Assembly: GCA_003508835.1 (NCBI GenBank)
Contig: PUFA01000007.1
Location: 19,429,001 to 19,493,000, forward strand
DNA length: 64,000 bases
Direction of reading: 5' to 3'
Origin: Eonycteris spelaea
Lineage: Eukaryota > Chordata > Mammalia > Chiroptera > Pteropodidae
Each line of letters starts with the position of its first letter. The first letter of the stretch is position 1. Under the pieces are notes generated by a model. It did no database searches and had not been told where the DNA came from. It worked only from the letters and a program-made list of their open reading frames with translations. The translations under genes and the position numbers were made by a program. Positions 48,309 through 61,874 of this stretch are shown here, piece by piece.

Positions 48309-48829
48309 GGTCCAAAATTTCTTGGTCCAGAAGGACAGTAGAATCTGAAGTATACTTTGCTATTAATCAAATTCTATATTTTCTCTGCAAGAATGAATAC
48401 ATATCAGCTATGAGGGAAGAAAATCTGAGTTTGGTGAATTTGAAATCTTTTTGAGTGAAAAATGCTATACGAATGTGATTTTATTTTTATTAACCTTACT
48501 ATTAAACCTTGGGTTGTAATTTTATTTTTCTGTGTGTGTTTTCAGGCATCTTGTCCGTTAAGGTGCTATGTCTTTTGTTCTCTTTTAAAAAGCATAAAAT
48601 AATTGTGTTAATTTGGAAAAAAATTCATTCCAAATAGAAGAACGGGTACAGAAGGATATGTGTAAATCTGCTCGGATTCCTAAAGCACACATTTGTTGGC
48701 CAGATTGAAGAAAGATATTAAAAATAATTAGGTTATGAAATGAATTTGGAATAATGCTTATTTATGTTTTGATAGTCCATGGCTTAATCTTAAAAAAAAA
48801 AACTTATTTGGTGTTGATTTTGTTGCATT

Positions 48830-50545
48830 TCTTAAAATTAATTAATTTATTTTTATGGTGACATTGGTTAACGAAATCCAATAAGTTTCAGCTGTACACT
48901 TTAACAGTATGACATATAATATTTACACTGTGTGTTCGCCTCCCATAGTTAGATTTCTTTTCTGTCACCGCATATTTAACCCCCTTTACCCTGTCTACCT
49001 CCCCCCTCTCCCCACCCCTTACCCTCTGGTAACCACTTGTCTATAATCCATGTTCATGATTCTCTTCATTTGTTGCTTTTAGGTTTATATCTCATGTATA
49101 CGTGATATCCTGTGGTTTTCAACTTTTTCTGTCTGGGTTATTTCGATTATCTTGAGGTCCATCCATGTTGTCACAAATGGCAGTATTTCATCTCTTCTTA
49201 CGTCTGAATAACATTCCATTGTATATATGTACCAGTCATCTTTGTCCAGTCATCTATTATGGGACACTTTGGTTGCTTCCATGTCCTGGCCACTGTGAAT
49301 AATGCTGTCATGCACATTGATATGCATATATCTTTTCAGATATACATTTTCAAGTAATCTTTGGGGTAAATACCCAGTAGAGGGATTGCTGATCATATGG
49401 TAGATCAATTCTTAGTTTTTGAGGAACCTCCATACTGTTTTCCATAGTGGCAGTCCCACCAGCAGTGTATGAGGTTCCTTTTTCTCCACATCCTCTCCAA
49501 CATTTGTTATTACTTGTTCTGTTGATATAGCTATTCTAACAGGTGTGGTTGGTATCTCATTGTGGTTTTGATTTGCATTTCCCTAATAGCTAGCGATGTT
49601 GAGCATCTTTTCAATATTTGTTGGCCATTTGTATGTCCTCTAGGGAGAAGTGTCTGTTCAGGTCCTCTGCCCATTTTTGATTGGATCATTTTGTTTTTGT
49701 TGTTATTGAGTTGTATGAGTTCTTTGTATATTTTGGATATTAGGCCCTTATCGGGGCATTGCTTGCAAATATATTTTCCCATTGGATGGTTGTCTCTTTA
49801 CCTTGTTGACGATTTCTTTTGCTGAGCAGAAGCTTTTTAGTTTGATGTAGTCCCATTCATTTATTTTAGCTTTTACTTCCCTTGCCTTTGAGGTCAAATT
49901 CATAAAATCCTCTTTAAGTCCAAGGTCCTTGAGTTTAGTTCCTATGTTTTCTTCTATGCATTTTATTGTTTCAGGTCTTATATTCAGGTCCTTAATCCAT
50001 TTTGAGTTAATTTTGGTGTTGGTGATAGACAACAGTCTAGTTTCATTCTTTGCAGGTGGCTTTCCAGTTTTCCCAGCACCATTTATTGAAGAGGCTTTCC
50101 TTTCTCCACTGTATGTTTTTGGCTTTTTTGTCAAAAATTATTTGCCCATATAAATATGGGTTTACTTCTGGACTCTCGATTCTGTTCCACTGGTCCTGTG
50201 TCTGTTTTGCTGCCAATACCATGCCTGTTTTGATTACTGTCGCTTTGTAGTATAATTTGAAGTTGGGCAGAGTGATGCCTCCAGCCTCGTTCTTTTTTCT
50301 CAGGATGGCTTTGGCAATTTGGGTCTTTTGTGCTTCCATACAAATCTGATTTTTGTTCTATTTCTTTAAAAAATGCCAATGGGATTTTGATGGGGATTGC
50401 ATTAAATCTGTATAATGCTTTAGGTAATATGGTCATTTAACTATGTTGATTCTTCCAATCCAAGAACACAGAATATCCTTTCTATTTTCTTTGTATCTTC
50501 TTCGATTTCTTTAAATAGGATTGTTTTTGGTTTTTGGTGATTGAA
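48830..50545 (-). mobile_element. 5'-truncated L1, antisense (3' UTR and ORF2 C-terminus)
   Basis: On the + strand the T/A-rich 3' end ('tatttttatggtgacattgg') is followed by the reverse complement of ORF2. Minus-strand pieces translate to typical L1 ORF2 C-terminal text at about 49748-50134 ([14 protein letters not shown]..., [24 protein letters not shown]) and 50131-50436 (TILPKALYRFNAIPIKIPLAFF). Frames are broken by stops and shifts, so it is dead. The 3' UTR type is one I associate with bats. Confidence 0.92.
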
Positions 50546-50759
50546 GTTTTGTTTTTTGGATCAAATAAAATCTATACCCCAATTATACCATTTTAAGTTT
50601 GCATAAATCTTTATTTTAATATGTTATTTTTTATTTTTTATTTTAGATGAGGCAACCATTGGTTGACCACACAGATTATAAGGACCTCGTCAGCTTACAA
50701 TCCCTTTATTTTTTATTTTTTATGCCTACAGATGGGATCGACTTGTTCAGAAAATGCTC

Positions 50760-50965
50760 TGGATCCAGGAGTCAGCTTAGTTACTAACTAGCTATGTCAT
50801 CTCAGGCAGCTTGCTAAGCCTCTTTGTCTCTGTTTTGTCTTTTGTAAAATATGGACCATAATAATTGCATATTCATTAGCACAATAGTGGTTCTGAAATC
50901 TAGTCAAATAGAGTATGTTGAAGGATATAAAACACTATATAAGTGTAAGGTGTTTATTATCATCA
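50760..50965 (+). repeat. MIR SINE
   Basis: 'ggatccaggagtcagc..actagctatgtcatctcaggcagcttgctaagcctctttgtc' then 'taaaatatggaccataataa'. Confidence 0.75.
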
Positions 50966-51199
50966 TAAGTAATATATTGACTTTTTTGGAGAAATTGAGT
51001 GCCACAGACCCCTGCATTCTGAGGTATATAAAAGTAGACACGTGTTTTTTGGTAACTGTGTATTTGAAAATACACTGAAGAAATTAGACAGTCTTTATGA
51101 GTTGTCGTTGGTATTGTGAATGCAGCTCATCTAATGGACAAGGAGCCCAGAGTATCTAAACAAGGGTGGTTCGTAACACTGAGCAAAGAACTGTAATGC

Positions 51200-51810
51200 T
51201 AGAAATCATAGTGCTACAGAAGTGGGAAAGACCCTAGGAGGTCACTTCATTTGAGCCTCTACCTCTGGTCAGGTCAGTTTCTGAAACATTCAAGGTGGAA
51301 GTACCTACTCTATTTTTAAATATCCCACGAAGAGAGTTCTCAGAGTCCTATTTAATTAACAGTGCCCATTATGCTACAATTCAAGCACATTTCTATAGAC
51401 TGGGTGCTTTGATGATTCGGAGGACAATTTACCTGCAGCCTGATGGAATCTAATTCTGAGTACTGATGCTCTCAGCTCAGACTCAGACATCCTCTGAGTG
51501 ACGTGGATGGCCAAGCTGCTGTTCGTGGAAGAGGACTCAGCCGTCACTGTAGATTATAGATGAGGATCAAGAGGAGGACACGTTTTTCAATAAATAACCT
51601 ATATGGTTCATTAGGATTTATAAGGCAGTTTCTCAAACATAGTGCATTCAACCCTCACAACAAACTCAATTGTCACTCCACTTTGAATATTAGGAGTCTG
51701 ATCTGAGAGTTTAAATCAAATCACTGTGTTCACCCAGAAACAAAGGATGAGAAGGTGGACTCAAACACAGACTTTTGTGTCCAAGTGCAGAGCACTTAGC
51801 GGAGGTCCCT
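51200..51810. repeat. Diverged MIR-class fragments
   Basis: 'agaagtgggaaagaccctaggaggtcactt' (51215-51250) resembles the repeat at 41725. 'attcaaccctcacaacaaactcaattg' and 'ggatgagaaggtggactcaaac' (51640-51770) read as antisense MIR. Confidence 0.5.
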
Positions 51811-52019
51811 GGAGAAGTTTCTCATGTCCCAGTGATTACACAGCCAAATTAGGATAGTCAGTGCTCTTCGGAAAAGGGACAGGAGGTAAAATAAGGATCA
51901 CTAGAAACTTCTAATTGAGACCAAGTAATTAATATTTATTTTTCTAATGAATCCTCCCTTCTGGTGTTACACGTGCCCACATAACAGTAGAATGACTTAA
52001 AAACACACACCTTCTAAGC

Positions 52020-52245
52020 ATTACATTGGGAGTCAGTGTGAACAGTGCTGTGTGACCTTGGGCAAGTTATTTAGCTTCTCCGGGCCTTGTTTTCTCTATC
52101 TGTAGAAAGGAATAATACGGTCTCTACTTCTGATGATGGTTGTGGAAGCTAAATGAATTAATATATGGAAAGTGCTTAGCCCAGCTAGGAGTATGTTCAG
52201 TGCATAGTATGTATCTTACATATCTTTGTTATTATTGTGTTGAGG
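52020..52245 (+). repeat. MIR SINE
   Basis: 'gctgtgtgaccttgggcaagttatttagcttctccgggcc', 'tatctgtagaaaggaataata', 'gtggaagctaaatgaatta', 'aagtgcttagcccagctaggagtatg'. Confidence 0.9.
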
Positions 52246-52654
52246 CATTTTGCTTCATTATAGAAATGTCTTGTGTGTGATATCATATCCTAAATCATAT
52301 CTCTTCTTTTGTCAGTTTTTGACTATTGAGAGTACAGGGGATCATAGAAGAGAGAGAAGAAAAGGGTGATGGGCGTGCTGGCACATACGCCGTGTGGTGT
52401 GTGTGTGTTGTGTGTGTGTGTGCACTGTGTAGCGCCGAACTACGAAGTAAACCAGAAAAGTTTCCACGAAGAGGTGATAGAGGTCAGGGGTCATTTCCCC
52501 TACGGCTGAAACACTTTACTCATGTCAGAGTCCTCAAAGCTCTGATTCAGAGCCCATGCGCTTTTTAAATTTACTCCAATAATTTATTTATTTTCTTTAA
52601 CAAGCACTTACTCATAAAAAACTACCTTGGCATAAAGGTGGGAAATAGGAAAAA

Positions 52655-52805
52655 TAAGCATAAGCACTTACTCATTATTTAATATGTGCCAGACACTGTC
52701 TAAGTGCCTTACAAATTTATAACTCAATTGTTCGTCACAGCAATCATATAAGGTAGGTACATTAATATGCTACGTCACAGATGAGGAAACGAGACCAGTA
52801 TAAGC
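52655..52805 (-). repeat. MIR SINE, antisense
   Basis: 'taatatgtgccagacactgtctaagtgccttaca', 'ataaggtaggtacattaatatg', 'cacagatgaggaaacgaga'. Confidence 0.85.
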
Positions 52806-53254
52806 ATAATGCATATATAAATAAGATAAAAAAGCATACTTATAATTGGAGCTTATATATTTGTACAGTACTACGTACTTTTCAATAACTCTCCCTGCAT
52901 TTCTTTTATAAATGTTCTAAACTTTCATGATCTCATTTCTCAGCCCCTTCAGATTAGACGCTGTGAGCTAGAAGTTGAGGGGAGGGTGACACTGATGGTG
53001 ACAGGATGGAAGAGCTTATTTTGATACAGTAGAGAGAAGGACTATAGATGACGTCGTGAGACGCCAAGGGCCCATGAGTCCAAGACTGCTTGCTGCAGCA
53101 GAAACAAGTCCTACGCATATTCAGTATGCCTAAGTGCATGGCTCCTGTTTGGGCAGTACCGGGTTCATGCTGATGACTGGGCCTTCAGGAGGATGAAATG
53201 ATGTCCCTCTGAAGATGAAGGATTGGGTGCATTTTCTGTTAGCTTGTCGGTATG

Positions 53255-53795
53255 TCTTTTTTCAAAATTGAGATCTGATGACTTACAACATCATATTAGT
53301 TTCAGGTGAACAACATGATCCGATATATGTATATATTGTGAAATGATCCCCGCATAAGACTAGTTAGCACCCATCACTGCACATAGTCGTGGATTTTTTC
53401 TTTATGAATTCATCCATCAATGGACACCTCGGTTGTTCCATGTCTCGGCTGTTGTCCAGTAATGCTACAACAAACATGGGGTGCAGATACCTTCCCAGGT
53501 TAGTGTTTTCATTTCCTTTGGATAAAATACCCAGAAGCGGAAGAGCTGGGTCATAAGGCAGTTCTATTTTTAATTTTTAAGGACTCTCCATAGTGTTTTC
53601 CATAAGCGACTGTACCCATTTACAGTGCCACCAACAGTGCACAAGGCTTTTTCCCTCCATACTCTCACCAACACTTTGTATTTCTGGTCTTTTTGATAAT
53701 AGCCATTCTAACAGATGTGAGGTGATATCTCGTTGGTTTTGATTTGATTTCCCTTTATGCTTGCTTATGGCGAACACCTTTCCATATACCTTAAA
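53255..53795 (-). mobile_element. Old L1 3' end, antisense
   Basis: 3' UTR text 'acaacatcatattagtttcagg', then reverse ORF2 text 'gataaaatacccagaagcgg' and 'tttttgataatagccattct'. More diverged than the copies at 48830 and 54985, so an older insertion. Confidence 0.9.
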
Positions 53796-54409
53796 CAAAA
53801 AGAAGAAAAATACCCAGAATCCTCCCCACAGAGATAGCACTTAGCATGTGTGTCTGTGTATAGTTTTGTTTTGTTTGTTTACAAAAACAGGTTCGTATAT
53901 GCATTTTTACTTTACACATGGAGATATTTTCATATAACAGCTATTCAACAACATACTTTTTAAATGGCTAAGCAGAACTCTAATGTATGCATGTGTCATC
54001 TATTTAACCTGTCGCTTATTATTAGAAAATTTTCCATTTAAAATTTTGTTTTTTTGGCTATTGTAGGTAATGTAGTAGTGAAAATATTTGTAGTTAAATA
54101 TTTGTGAACATCCCTAATGATTTCTTAGACTAAATTATTGCCAAATTGCTTTCAGAAAAGTCGTTTCAAATAGTGAAGCACTTTAAAAGCAGTGAAATGA
54201 GTCGAGAGTTAAAGCAGGGGGTGGGAGGATGGGGGCCTGCATGAATGGGTCAGCTTCAGTTAACTGAGAAAGTCCCATACTGAGGTAGATCTCATTTCCA
54301 AATGAAGCCAGATGTGTAAGGTTCCTGCTAGTTCCCTAAGCCTCAAGAACTGGTTTTGGGTTTTATTCGTTTCTTCTGCCTGCCTCAAAACTCAGTGTGT
54401 AGGAGTTAC

Positions 54410-54645
54410 AAGAGTAGTGGATTGGAGCTAAAAACCTGGATTTGTGTTCTGTGTCTGCTGTATGCTGTGTGATACTGGAAAGATCTTATGACTCCTCTGA
54501 GTCTCACTGTCCTCATCAGTAAAATGGGAATAATAGTACCTCCCCTTACTGCCTCTGGAGGCCCTCTGAGATTTAAAATCTCAAAATAGTAGAGATAATG
54601 CATGTGCAATCCTTTTACAGAACAGTGAAAGCCTTTACACAGGTA
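54410..54645 (+). repeat. MIR SINE
   Basis: 'ctgtatgctgtgtgatactggaaag', 'ctgtcctcatcagtaaaatgggaataatagtacc'. An antisense MIR-like piece follows at about 54840-54960. Confidence 0.8.
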
Positions 54646-54984
54646 AGCTATGATGAATATAATTTGGGATATATTTAATCTCTTACAGACCCTGCACCCT
54701 GGTCAGGGAAGACAACCTCCAACCTATCAAGGAGGCATTGCAGTTTGAGCAGTCCTTTTCTGCTCTCTCTGGAAAACAATTTCCCCACGTGTAAAATGAG
54801 AGGGTTGTACCATATGGCTTACATCATCAAGATTTTGATATGATCCTTATAGCTAACTCTGAGATAGATTCAGAGCAGGAATTATTAGTTTCATAAAGAA
54901 AACGAGATCTGGGAAGTTTAAGCCCATTACCTATGGTTGCATAGTTCATGATTTCTTTACAAGGCCGGTAGCTTAGTGATAAAA

Positions 54985-55925
54985 TGAGGTGATGTTTCTT
55001 TTCTTTTTTCTTTCTTTCTTTTTTTTTTTTTACAATTCAACAATAAGTCATATTTACATTGCATTATGTTCACCGTCAATAGATTTCTTTCTGTCACCAT
55101 GTATTTGACCCCCTTTACCCATCTACCTACCTCTCCCCACTACCCTCTGGAACCACTAGTTTATGTCCATGTCCTTGAGTCTCTGTGTATTTGTCATGTT
55201 TGTTTGCTTATTTTAGATTCATATCCCCATGTAAGTGATATTCTGTGGTTTTTCAACTTTTTGTCTGGCTTATTTTGAATTATCTCAAGATCCATCTATG
55301 TTATCACCAAATGGCAGTATTTCATCTCTTCTCAGTATATCCTGAGTAATGTTCTTTGTATATATGTACACAGCTTCTTTGTCCAGTCATCTGTTGTGGA
55401 ACACTTTGGTTGGTTGTCCATCTCTGACCACTGTGAATAATGCTGCTATGACATCGTGTGTATATATCTTTTCAGATACGAATTTTCAAGTCTTTAGGGG
55501 AAATACCTAGTTACGGATTGCTGGATCATATGGTACATCAATTCTTATTTTTTGAGGAGCCTCCATACTGTTTTCCATAGTAGCTGTACAATTTGCAGTC
55601 CCACCGGCAGTGTATGAGGGTTCCTTTTTCTCTGCATCTCTCCAATATTTGTTATTACTTTTTCTGTTGATTATAGCCATTCTAACAGATGTAGATGGTA
55701 TCTCATTGTGGTTTAAGTTTGCATTTCCCTGATAGCTAGTGATATTATGGAGTATTCTTTTATATGTTTTGTTGGCCATTTGTGTATCTTCTGGAAGAAG
55801 TTGTCTATTCAGGTCCTCTGCTCATTTTTTTTAATTGTATTTTTGTTGTTGTTGTATTGAGTCATGTGAGTTCTTTGTATTTTTGGATTAATTAGACCTT
55901 ATTGGAGTGTTGCTTGCAAAGGAGG
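54985..55925 (-). mobile_element. 5'-truncated L1, antisense
   Basis: T-rich start (54998-55033), the same 3' UTR family as at 48830 ('ctgtcaccatgtatttgacc'), then reverse ORF2 C-terminus. It is riddled with small indels. The 90-codon minus frame at 55507-55779 is ORF2-derived. Confidence 0.9.
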
Positions 55926-56344
55926 GTGATGTTTTTCTAATTGTTACTGGAAAGAAATATTTGGATTATGGCTTTCCCACCCTGTTTCTTAAAGGATTCC
56001 TTTCTCAATTTATTTTTCTCTTTTAGCCACTTGGGTTGCTCCATTATTATTCGGGTAGGTTAATTTAGATATGAAGGATTAAAAAAATAATATTAGTGTC
56101 ACAGGACCCAGCATAAAACTGAGTTCCCTACTATATGATGAGATCTTCGAAACTAAGGATATGTTGTTCATCTACATATCCCCAGTATGCAACATTACTG
56201 TTTGGCCACATAATTGGAGATTGATGACTGTGTTATTAAAGGCAGGTGCAGTGAACAGACAGGGGTCCAACAGAGGATAAGTCCTCTGACTTCTAGTCTA
56301 TTCTTGGTTTCAGACAACTAGCTCAGCAGCAGTTCTTAGAAATT

Positions 56345-56495
56345 ACTTAGAAGTACAAGGTACTTAGGAGGAAGCATAGTGGAGGCAGAAGATGTGGGTT
56401 GAAATTCTGGCTTCCGACCACTTACTAGCTGAATGACCTGAACCTTGGTTTCCTCATACATAAAATGGAAGGAGCAATGCCTATTCATTGTCATG
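56345..56495 (+). repeat. MIR SINE
   Basis: 'agatgtgggttgaaattctggcttccgaccacttactagctgaatgacctgaacc', 'cctcatacataaaatgg'. Confidence 0.8.
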
Positions 56496-57690
56496 GTTAT
56501 ATACATATATGTATACACGTATACATATTCATATATGTATACATATACATATTTCTCATTACAGAGGAATTTCTCTTTAGAACTAAGACATTACTAGATG
56601 TTTTTGTTAGATAGAATGTGAGCTGCAGGGGAAACTTTGGAAAATTTTGTCTCAGGTATCTTTAAAATTAATGCTACCAAAAGTGATATTCTTCTCTTCC
56701 ATTACTATGTCCATCCGTGGAATTTGTACATGGACTTGCATGAATATACTGGTGTGTGGCACCCACTCTTAACACTCATCGATGAATGATACCTGAGGGA
56801 TATATATAAGGTCTCTAGAGGAACACGCTGTTTTTCCTCTTGTGGGCATACTTTTAGCACTTCAGAGATTGTCACTTGGCAGACAATGAGCACATTTTTC
56901 TCGGAAAATTCATTAGGGAAGTCCAGTGTTCCAGAGTATGGAAATTTGTTCCTTCCTAAAACCCAGTATATTTGATTTCTGTTATCTGCATGCTGACTGC
57001 CTATTTGATCTATTAATAGCTGGACCATGAATCCAGTCTGTCTCCTTCCTGACACCTAAAAATAACTACAGAAAAACCCTCCAATATCTTTAATTGACTT
57101 GCTCAGGGAATGCGTTATTTTAATATCATTTAAAAAAACCCCAACAATTAACATATAGGATAATAGTGCCAGAAAGGTAAACCTACTTTAAAAATATGGA
57201 AGATGAGATACCAGAATATTTTGTGTTATCCTGTGCTTTTTGAATTACTCATCCCATAGGGATAATCTCATTAGCCATCCTTCCAGATCCATGAGCTCAA
57301 ATGACATTGCTTTATGAAAGTCTCCCTTCCCCCAACTCCGGATTGGTTGATGAGTTTTTGCTTAGGGCCAGTTTCTTGGCAGCTCAGCAACATTCATTTG
57401 TTTAACAAGTGGATAAAATATTACAATTAAGAATTTACTGTGTAAAATTTATATTTAACAGAGTCGTGAGTGGTTTTATATTGTTTGTTTTAACCCTGCA
57501 GAACTGCAAACTCTTGATTGGGCATAGCACCTCACTGACTCTAGCCTAGTAAGGATACAGATCTGCCTAGTGATCAAAATAGCTCTGGTCAGGAGCAAGT
57601 GACAGTTGGGCTGCAACCACCACTTGCCTTTGTTGCCAAAGACTCCTTCCTCTAAGGTATAATTTTCTGGTAATTATTAAAAACGGTAAT
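56496..57690. other. Non-coding stretch with TA/CA-rich words
   Basis: Alternating 'tatacatatatgtatacacg' type sequence at 56497-56552. Otherwise nothing is recognised. Confidence 0.5.
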
Positions 57691-57694
57691 TAAT

Positions 57695-57945
57695 ATTTTC
57701 AGCTCCTCCCACTTAGCAACTACTCATTGCATATTATTTCAACAATCATATAAATTTTCACCATGATAGCGACAAGAAACTGAGATTTAAAGAGGCTAAG
57801 TGACGTTCCCAAGGTCACCCATTATTTACTGACTCAGAGTTAATTGTGTGGCATAACTTAGTCCTGCTTAGGCTCATAATCGGTTCTTAATAAAAAGTTG
57901 CTGTTGTTGTTATTGTTGTTGTTGTTGTTGTTATTATTATTATTA
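57695..57945 (-). repeat. Antisense MIR followed by (TTG)n(TTA)n
   Basis: 'gcaactactcattgcatat', 'gataccgcgac'-type decayed core, 'taaagaggctaagtgacgttcccaaggtcaccc' read as antisense MIR. TTG/TTA triplets occupy about 57900-57945. Confidence 0.65.
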
Positions 57946-58469
57946 CATTTAAAGAGATGAGTATGGTCTTCTAAGGAAGTCCAAACACCACGTTCCTTCC
58001 TTCCTATGTCAGGGTACCTCTATCATCTTTTCTTTGTCTGTTTTCCTTTCTGATTGAAAATAATAACAAAAAAAGATGGCTACTCTCTTAGTATCAAATT
58101 ATATAATTCATAGGAAAATTGGGAAGCATTCATAAAATTTTAGGTCTTATAATTGTAATTATTCTAATAATATTCAAATGTTATATTATAATTATTATTA
58201 TTATTATTGGTCTGTCTCATCATTAGATTGTGAGTCCTGCTTTGTAGGAGTCTTGTATTATTCTTTGCATCCATAGAGCAAGTACTTAGGTGATGCTTAA
58301 TAAATATATTGTACGTAATATGATTGCATTTACTTGCTTTAAGAGGCAGATGGAAAAGTCTAGGTTTGGTCTGGGCTGACCCAGAGGCAGGCTGCTGGTC
58401 CAGTGGCAGCTCAAGCAAGATATAGTCTGATAGGATGGAACTCATTCAATGTTCAAACGGGCATGTTGA

Positions 58470-59130
58470 GCATCTACATCTAATATAGCAAGACGCTGCT
58501 CCAGATGAAGGGAAACAGCTGTGAACAAGAGGGAGAAAGTCTAGTGAAGGAAGCAGATAATGCATAAGTAGGAAAATTACTGAATGCTTTGGGAACAAAA
58601 AAAATGAAAATGGCTAAAGTGCACAAGAGTTAGGAAGTAGGGCAGAGTATGTGTGTGCTTTAGATTGGGTGGTCGAGAGAGGTGTATCTGAAATGTGGAC
58701 GAAGAGAAGGAGTCGGCCATGTCCAGATCTGAGAGGAGAGTATCTCAGAAAACGTCAGGGCTATGAAGTAGAAACAGGATTGGCATACTTGAGGGACAGT
58801 TGGGCCAGTGGCAGGAGTGTAGTGAGCAAGATGAAACAAGGGCTAAATGATACGTTTAGAAAAGTAGCCAGGAAGCGATTTTTAGGCCTTATTATCTTCA
58901 GTCAGGAGTGAGATCAATGAAAAGCCATTGGAGGGTTTTAAGTGGAAGAATGATATGCTCTGACCCAGTCTTAAAAAATATTTCTTTGGCTGATGGTGGA
59001 GGATGGATTGAAGAAAGCAAAACCGTAACCAGGGAGACCAATTAAAAGGCTATTGCAAGTGAGAAGTGACAGTGGGAGATGGTGAGAAGTGGATCTATCT
59101 TTGGTATATTTTTGAGATACAACCAATGGG
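58470..59130. repeat. L2 LINE fragment
   Basis: 'ggaagcgatttttaggccttattatcttcagtcaggagtgagatc', 'aaagccattggagggttttaagtgg', 'gaccaattaaaaggctattgca', 'ggtgagaagtgg' follow the familiar L2-type string. CDS-like frames (for example 58651-58911) come from this repeat. Confidence 0.65.
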
Positions 59131-59224
59131 GTCTGGGTTCTCTGTGCCCTCCGGCCCCTGGGAATGATGGGGCATTGGTCCTGCTACCCTAATTTTGTCT
59201 AGGGCTAGAAGCTAAAAGAACAAA

Positions 59225-59405
59225 TATTTGCCTATTGAGGACCAAAATTAGAATCTTAGGGTTGGAAATGATTAACTTTCCCATTTTACAGATGAAATTA
59301 TAGAGGCAAAGATGAGGTGAAGTGACTAATCAAAGTCACCGAGTTTCTTAACTGGCAATCCAGCAAAGGGCACTTCTAGCCCCAGGTTCTTTCCACTGCA
59401 GAAAA
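59225..59405 (-). repeat. Antisense MIR-type repeat
   Basis: 'cccattttacagatgaaattatagaggcaaagatgaggtgaagtgac', then 'tttcttaactggcaatccagcaaagg'. Confidence 0.65.
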
Positions 59406-61489
59406 CAATTCATTCACAGCACTGATCTTTCCCCTTGTTTTGGCCTAAATCACAAAACGTCAGGCCCAGAATTATTAGGGGGATTTCCTGGCAGTTGCCT
59501 ACATAGTAATATGGTTTGGTGACTAGTGACGTGGTCAGTAATATGACTGGCTCTAACCCTTGTTTCTAGTACAGATATCATCCATGAATAAAAACAGTTT
59601 CCGTCTTTTTTCCCCCATTAAACTTGGTGGCTTTTGTCTCCATCCTCCTTTTTGCCCTGACCAGGACATTCAGTATAATGTTGAGAAACGGTGAAAGCAG
59701 ATATTCTTGCCTTGTTGCCGAATTTAGTGGGGTGGGGAAGGTAGTTGTAGGTAATTCATAGATGCCTTTTATCAGGTTAAGGAGATCCCTTCACTCCTAG
59801 TTTACGAAAATTGGTTGGTTTTTTTTCATGAATGATCACCGAATTTTGCTAATTTCTTTTTCTGCATATATTGAAATGATCATGTGACTGTTCTCTTTTA
59901 TTTTGTAAATGTAGGTAATTACATTGATTTTTCAAATATAAAACCAATATTGCACTACATAAATAAGCTTTATTTGGTCCTAGTAATTCTCATTTTTATA
60001 TATTGTTAAATTTAGTTTGCTAATATTTTGTTAATATTTTTGTCTATGTTCAAGAGAGATATTTTCTTGTAATGTTTTAGGCTTTTATCAAGGTTATGCT
60101 AGCTTCATAAAGTAAATTGGGAAATATTCTCTCCTCCTCTATTTTCTGAGAGAATTTATATAGGATTAGTATTATTTTATTTTTAAATAGTGGAATTTAC
60201 CAGTGAAACCATCTCGGCCTGGGATTTTCTTTGGGGAAGGTTTTTAATTCTTCCTGCATAAGTAAAGGATATAGTGTTATTTAGATTTTCAACTTCTTTT
60301 TTGTTAGTGTCTAGGATGCAAATTCTATTTCAACTAAATATTAAAATTTATTATCATAAAGTCGTTCATAATAATCTTTTATTATCCTTTTAATGTTTGA
60401 AATATCTGTAGGACTGCTCCTCTTTCATTCTTTATATTGTTAATTTGTATTTTCTGTTTTTTTCTTGATCAGTGTACCAAAGAAGATCTCTATTGATCTT
60501 TCTCAAAGAACCAATACTTGACTTTCTCGATTTTGTGTTTTCTATTTTGTTAATTTTTATTCTTATCTTTATTATTAGTTTTATTTCTACATATTTAGCT
60601 TTACTTTTGTCTTGTTCTAGCTTCTTAAATTGTTTATTTTAAATCTTTCCTCTCTTCTAATATAAGTTTAAAAAAAGGGTCCTAATTTCCCTCTGCACTG
60701 CTTTAGCTGTATCCCACAGCTTTTCATATGTGATTTAAAAAACTTTTATTTCGAATTCAATTAATTTGGGGATATTTTAGATTCTTTTTTGCTGACGATT
60801 TATAATTTATTTTTTTGTGGTCAAATAACATACTGTACGTGATTTTAATCCTTTGAAATTTGTTGAAACTTCTTTTATAGCTAGCTCCATATATGTTCCA
60901 GCTTAGCATTCCCCGTGCACTTGAAAAAAGTTGTTTTCTGAAGTTGGTGGGTCTAGTGTTCAGTGTTAGATTAAGCTGGTTGATAGTATTGTTGTTCAAA
61001 TATTATATTCTCACTAATTTTTTGTCTACTTATTCTGTCATTTACTGAGACAAGCGAGTGCAAATCCAACAATATTATAGATTCGTCTATTTCTCCCTTT
61101 AACTCTGTTTGTGCTTCATGTATTTGAAGACACTGTTATTAGGTACAAACTCATTTAGGATTGTTATTTCTTCTTAATGATTAATATTTATATATATCTT
61201 TTCCCATTCTTTTTTCTTTTAACTAATGTGTTTGTTTGTTTGTTTGTTTTATGTTTAAAGTGCAACTCTATATCGTCAGGTCTTTCTTTCTTCTTATCCA
61301 GTTTGACAAGAACTGCTTTTTCATTGGAGTGTTTCATCGATTTACATTTAACGTAATTGTTAATACAGTGGATTTAAGTCTACCATTTATTATTTGTTTT
61401 CAGTATGCCCCATCAGTCTTTGTTCCTTTTTAGCTCCTTCTTTTAGTAATTTAGAATTATTTTACACTGTTTTATCTCCTCGATTAGCT

Positions 61490-61874
61490 TTTTTTTTTTT
61501 TTTTTTGACATGCTACTGAAGCTTCATGGTTGGTTGTTATACGGCATTATCATGATCGTAGATAATGGATACACAAACCCAAGTTCTTAGGTAAAATCTT
61601 CTGATTTTTAAAATTCATGCCTGAAAGAAGTTCTTGGAGAAGTGTCGTGTGGAGTGATTCACTGACAAACTCACTGGCTCTGAGCTTCACCGCTGAGGCA
61701 GCCACCAGGGGAGGTGGTGCCAGGGACACACTGGGAGGAACTGAACCCTCTGGTTTCAGGGCAGCCTCTTCTCAGGCAGAAATGCTGGCAGAATCCATCA
61801 TCTCTTTGTTGAGCCCTCCCCCATCCTGGCTCGCAAACCCAGGCAGCCACCACATCTGAGTCCCTATCAATCTC
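61490..61874 (-). mobile_element. Unidentified retrocopy with poly-A tail and target duplication
   Basis: On the minus strand a GC-richer body (about 61507-61874) ends in an A run of about 17 (61490-61506 on +). Flanking words match at 12 of 14 positions: CTCCTCGATTAGCT (61476-61489) and CTCCTCTATTAACT (61875-61888). Poly-A plus target duplication identifies L1-driven retroposition (established mechanism). The body matches no RNA or SINE that I know. A 60-codon minus frame (61671-61853) has no domain. It could be a retrocopied transcript 3' end or a SINE. Confidence 0.7.

Noticed and set aside
49531..50436. Reverse-transcriptase-like protein fragments
   Set aside because: Recognisable L1 ORF2 C-terminal text, but truncated and frame-broken. 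Annotated as a dead L1, not as a gene.
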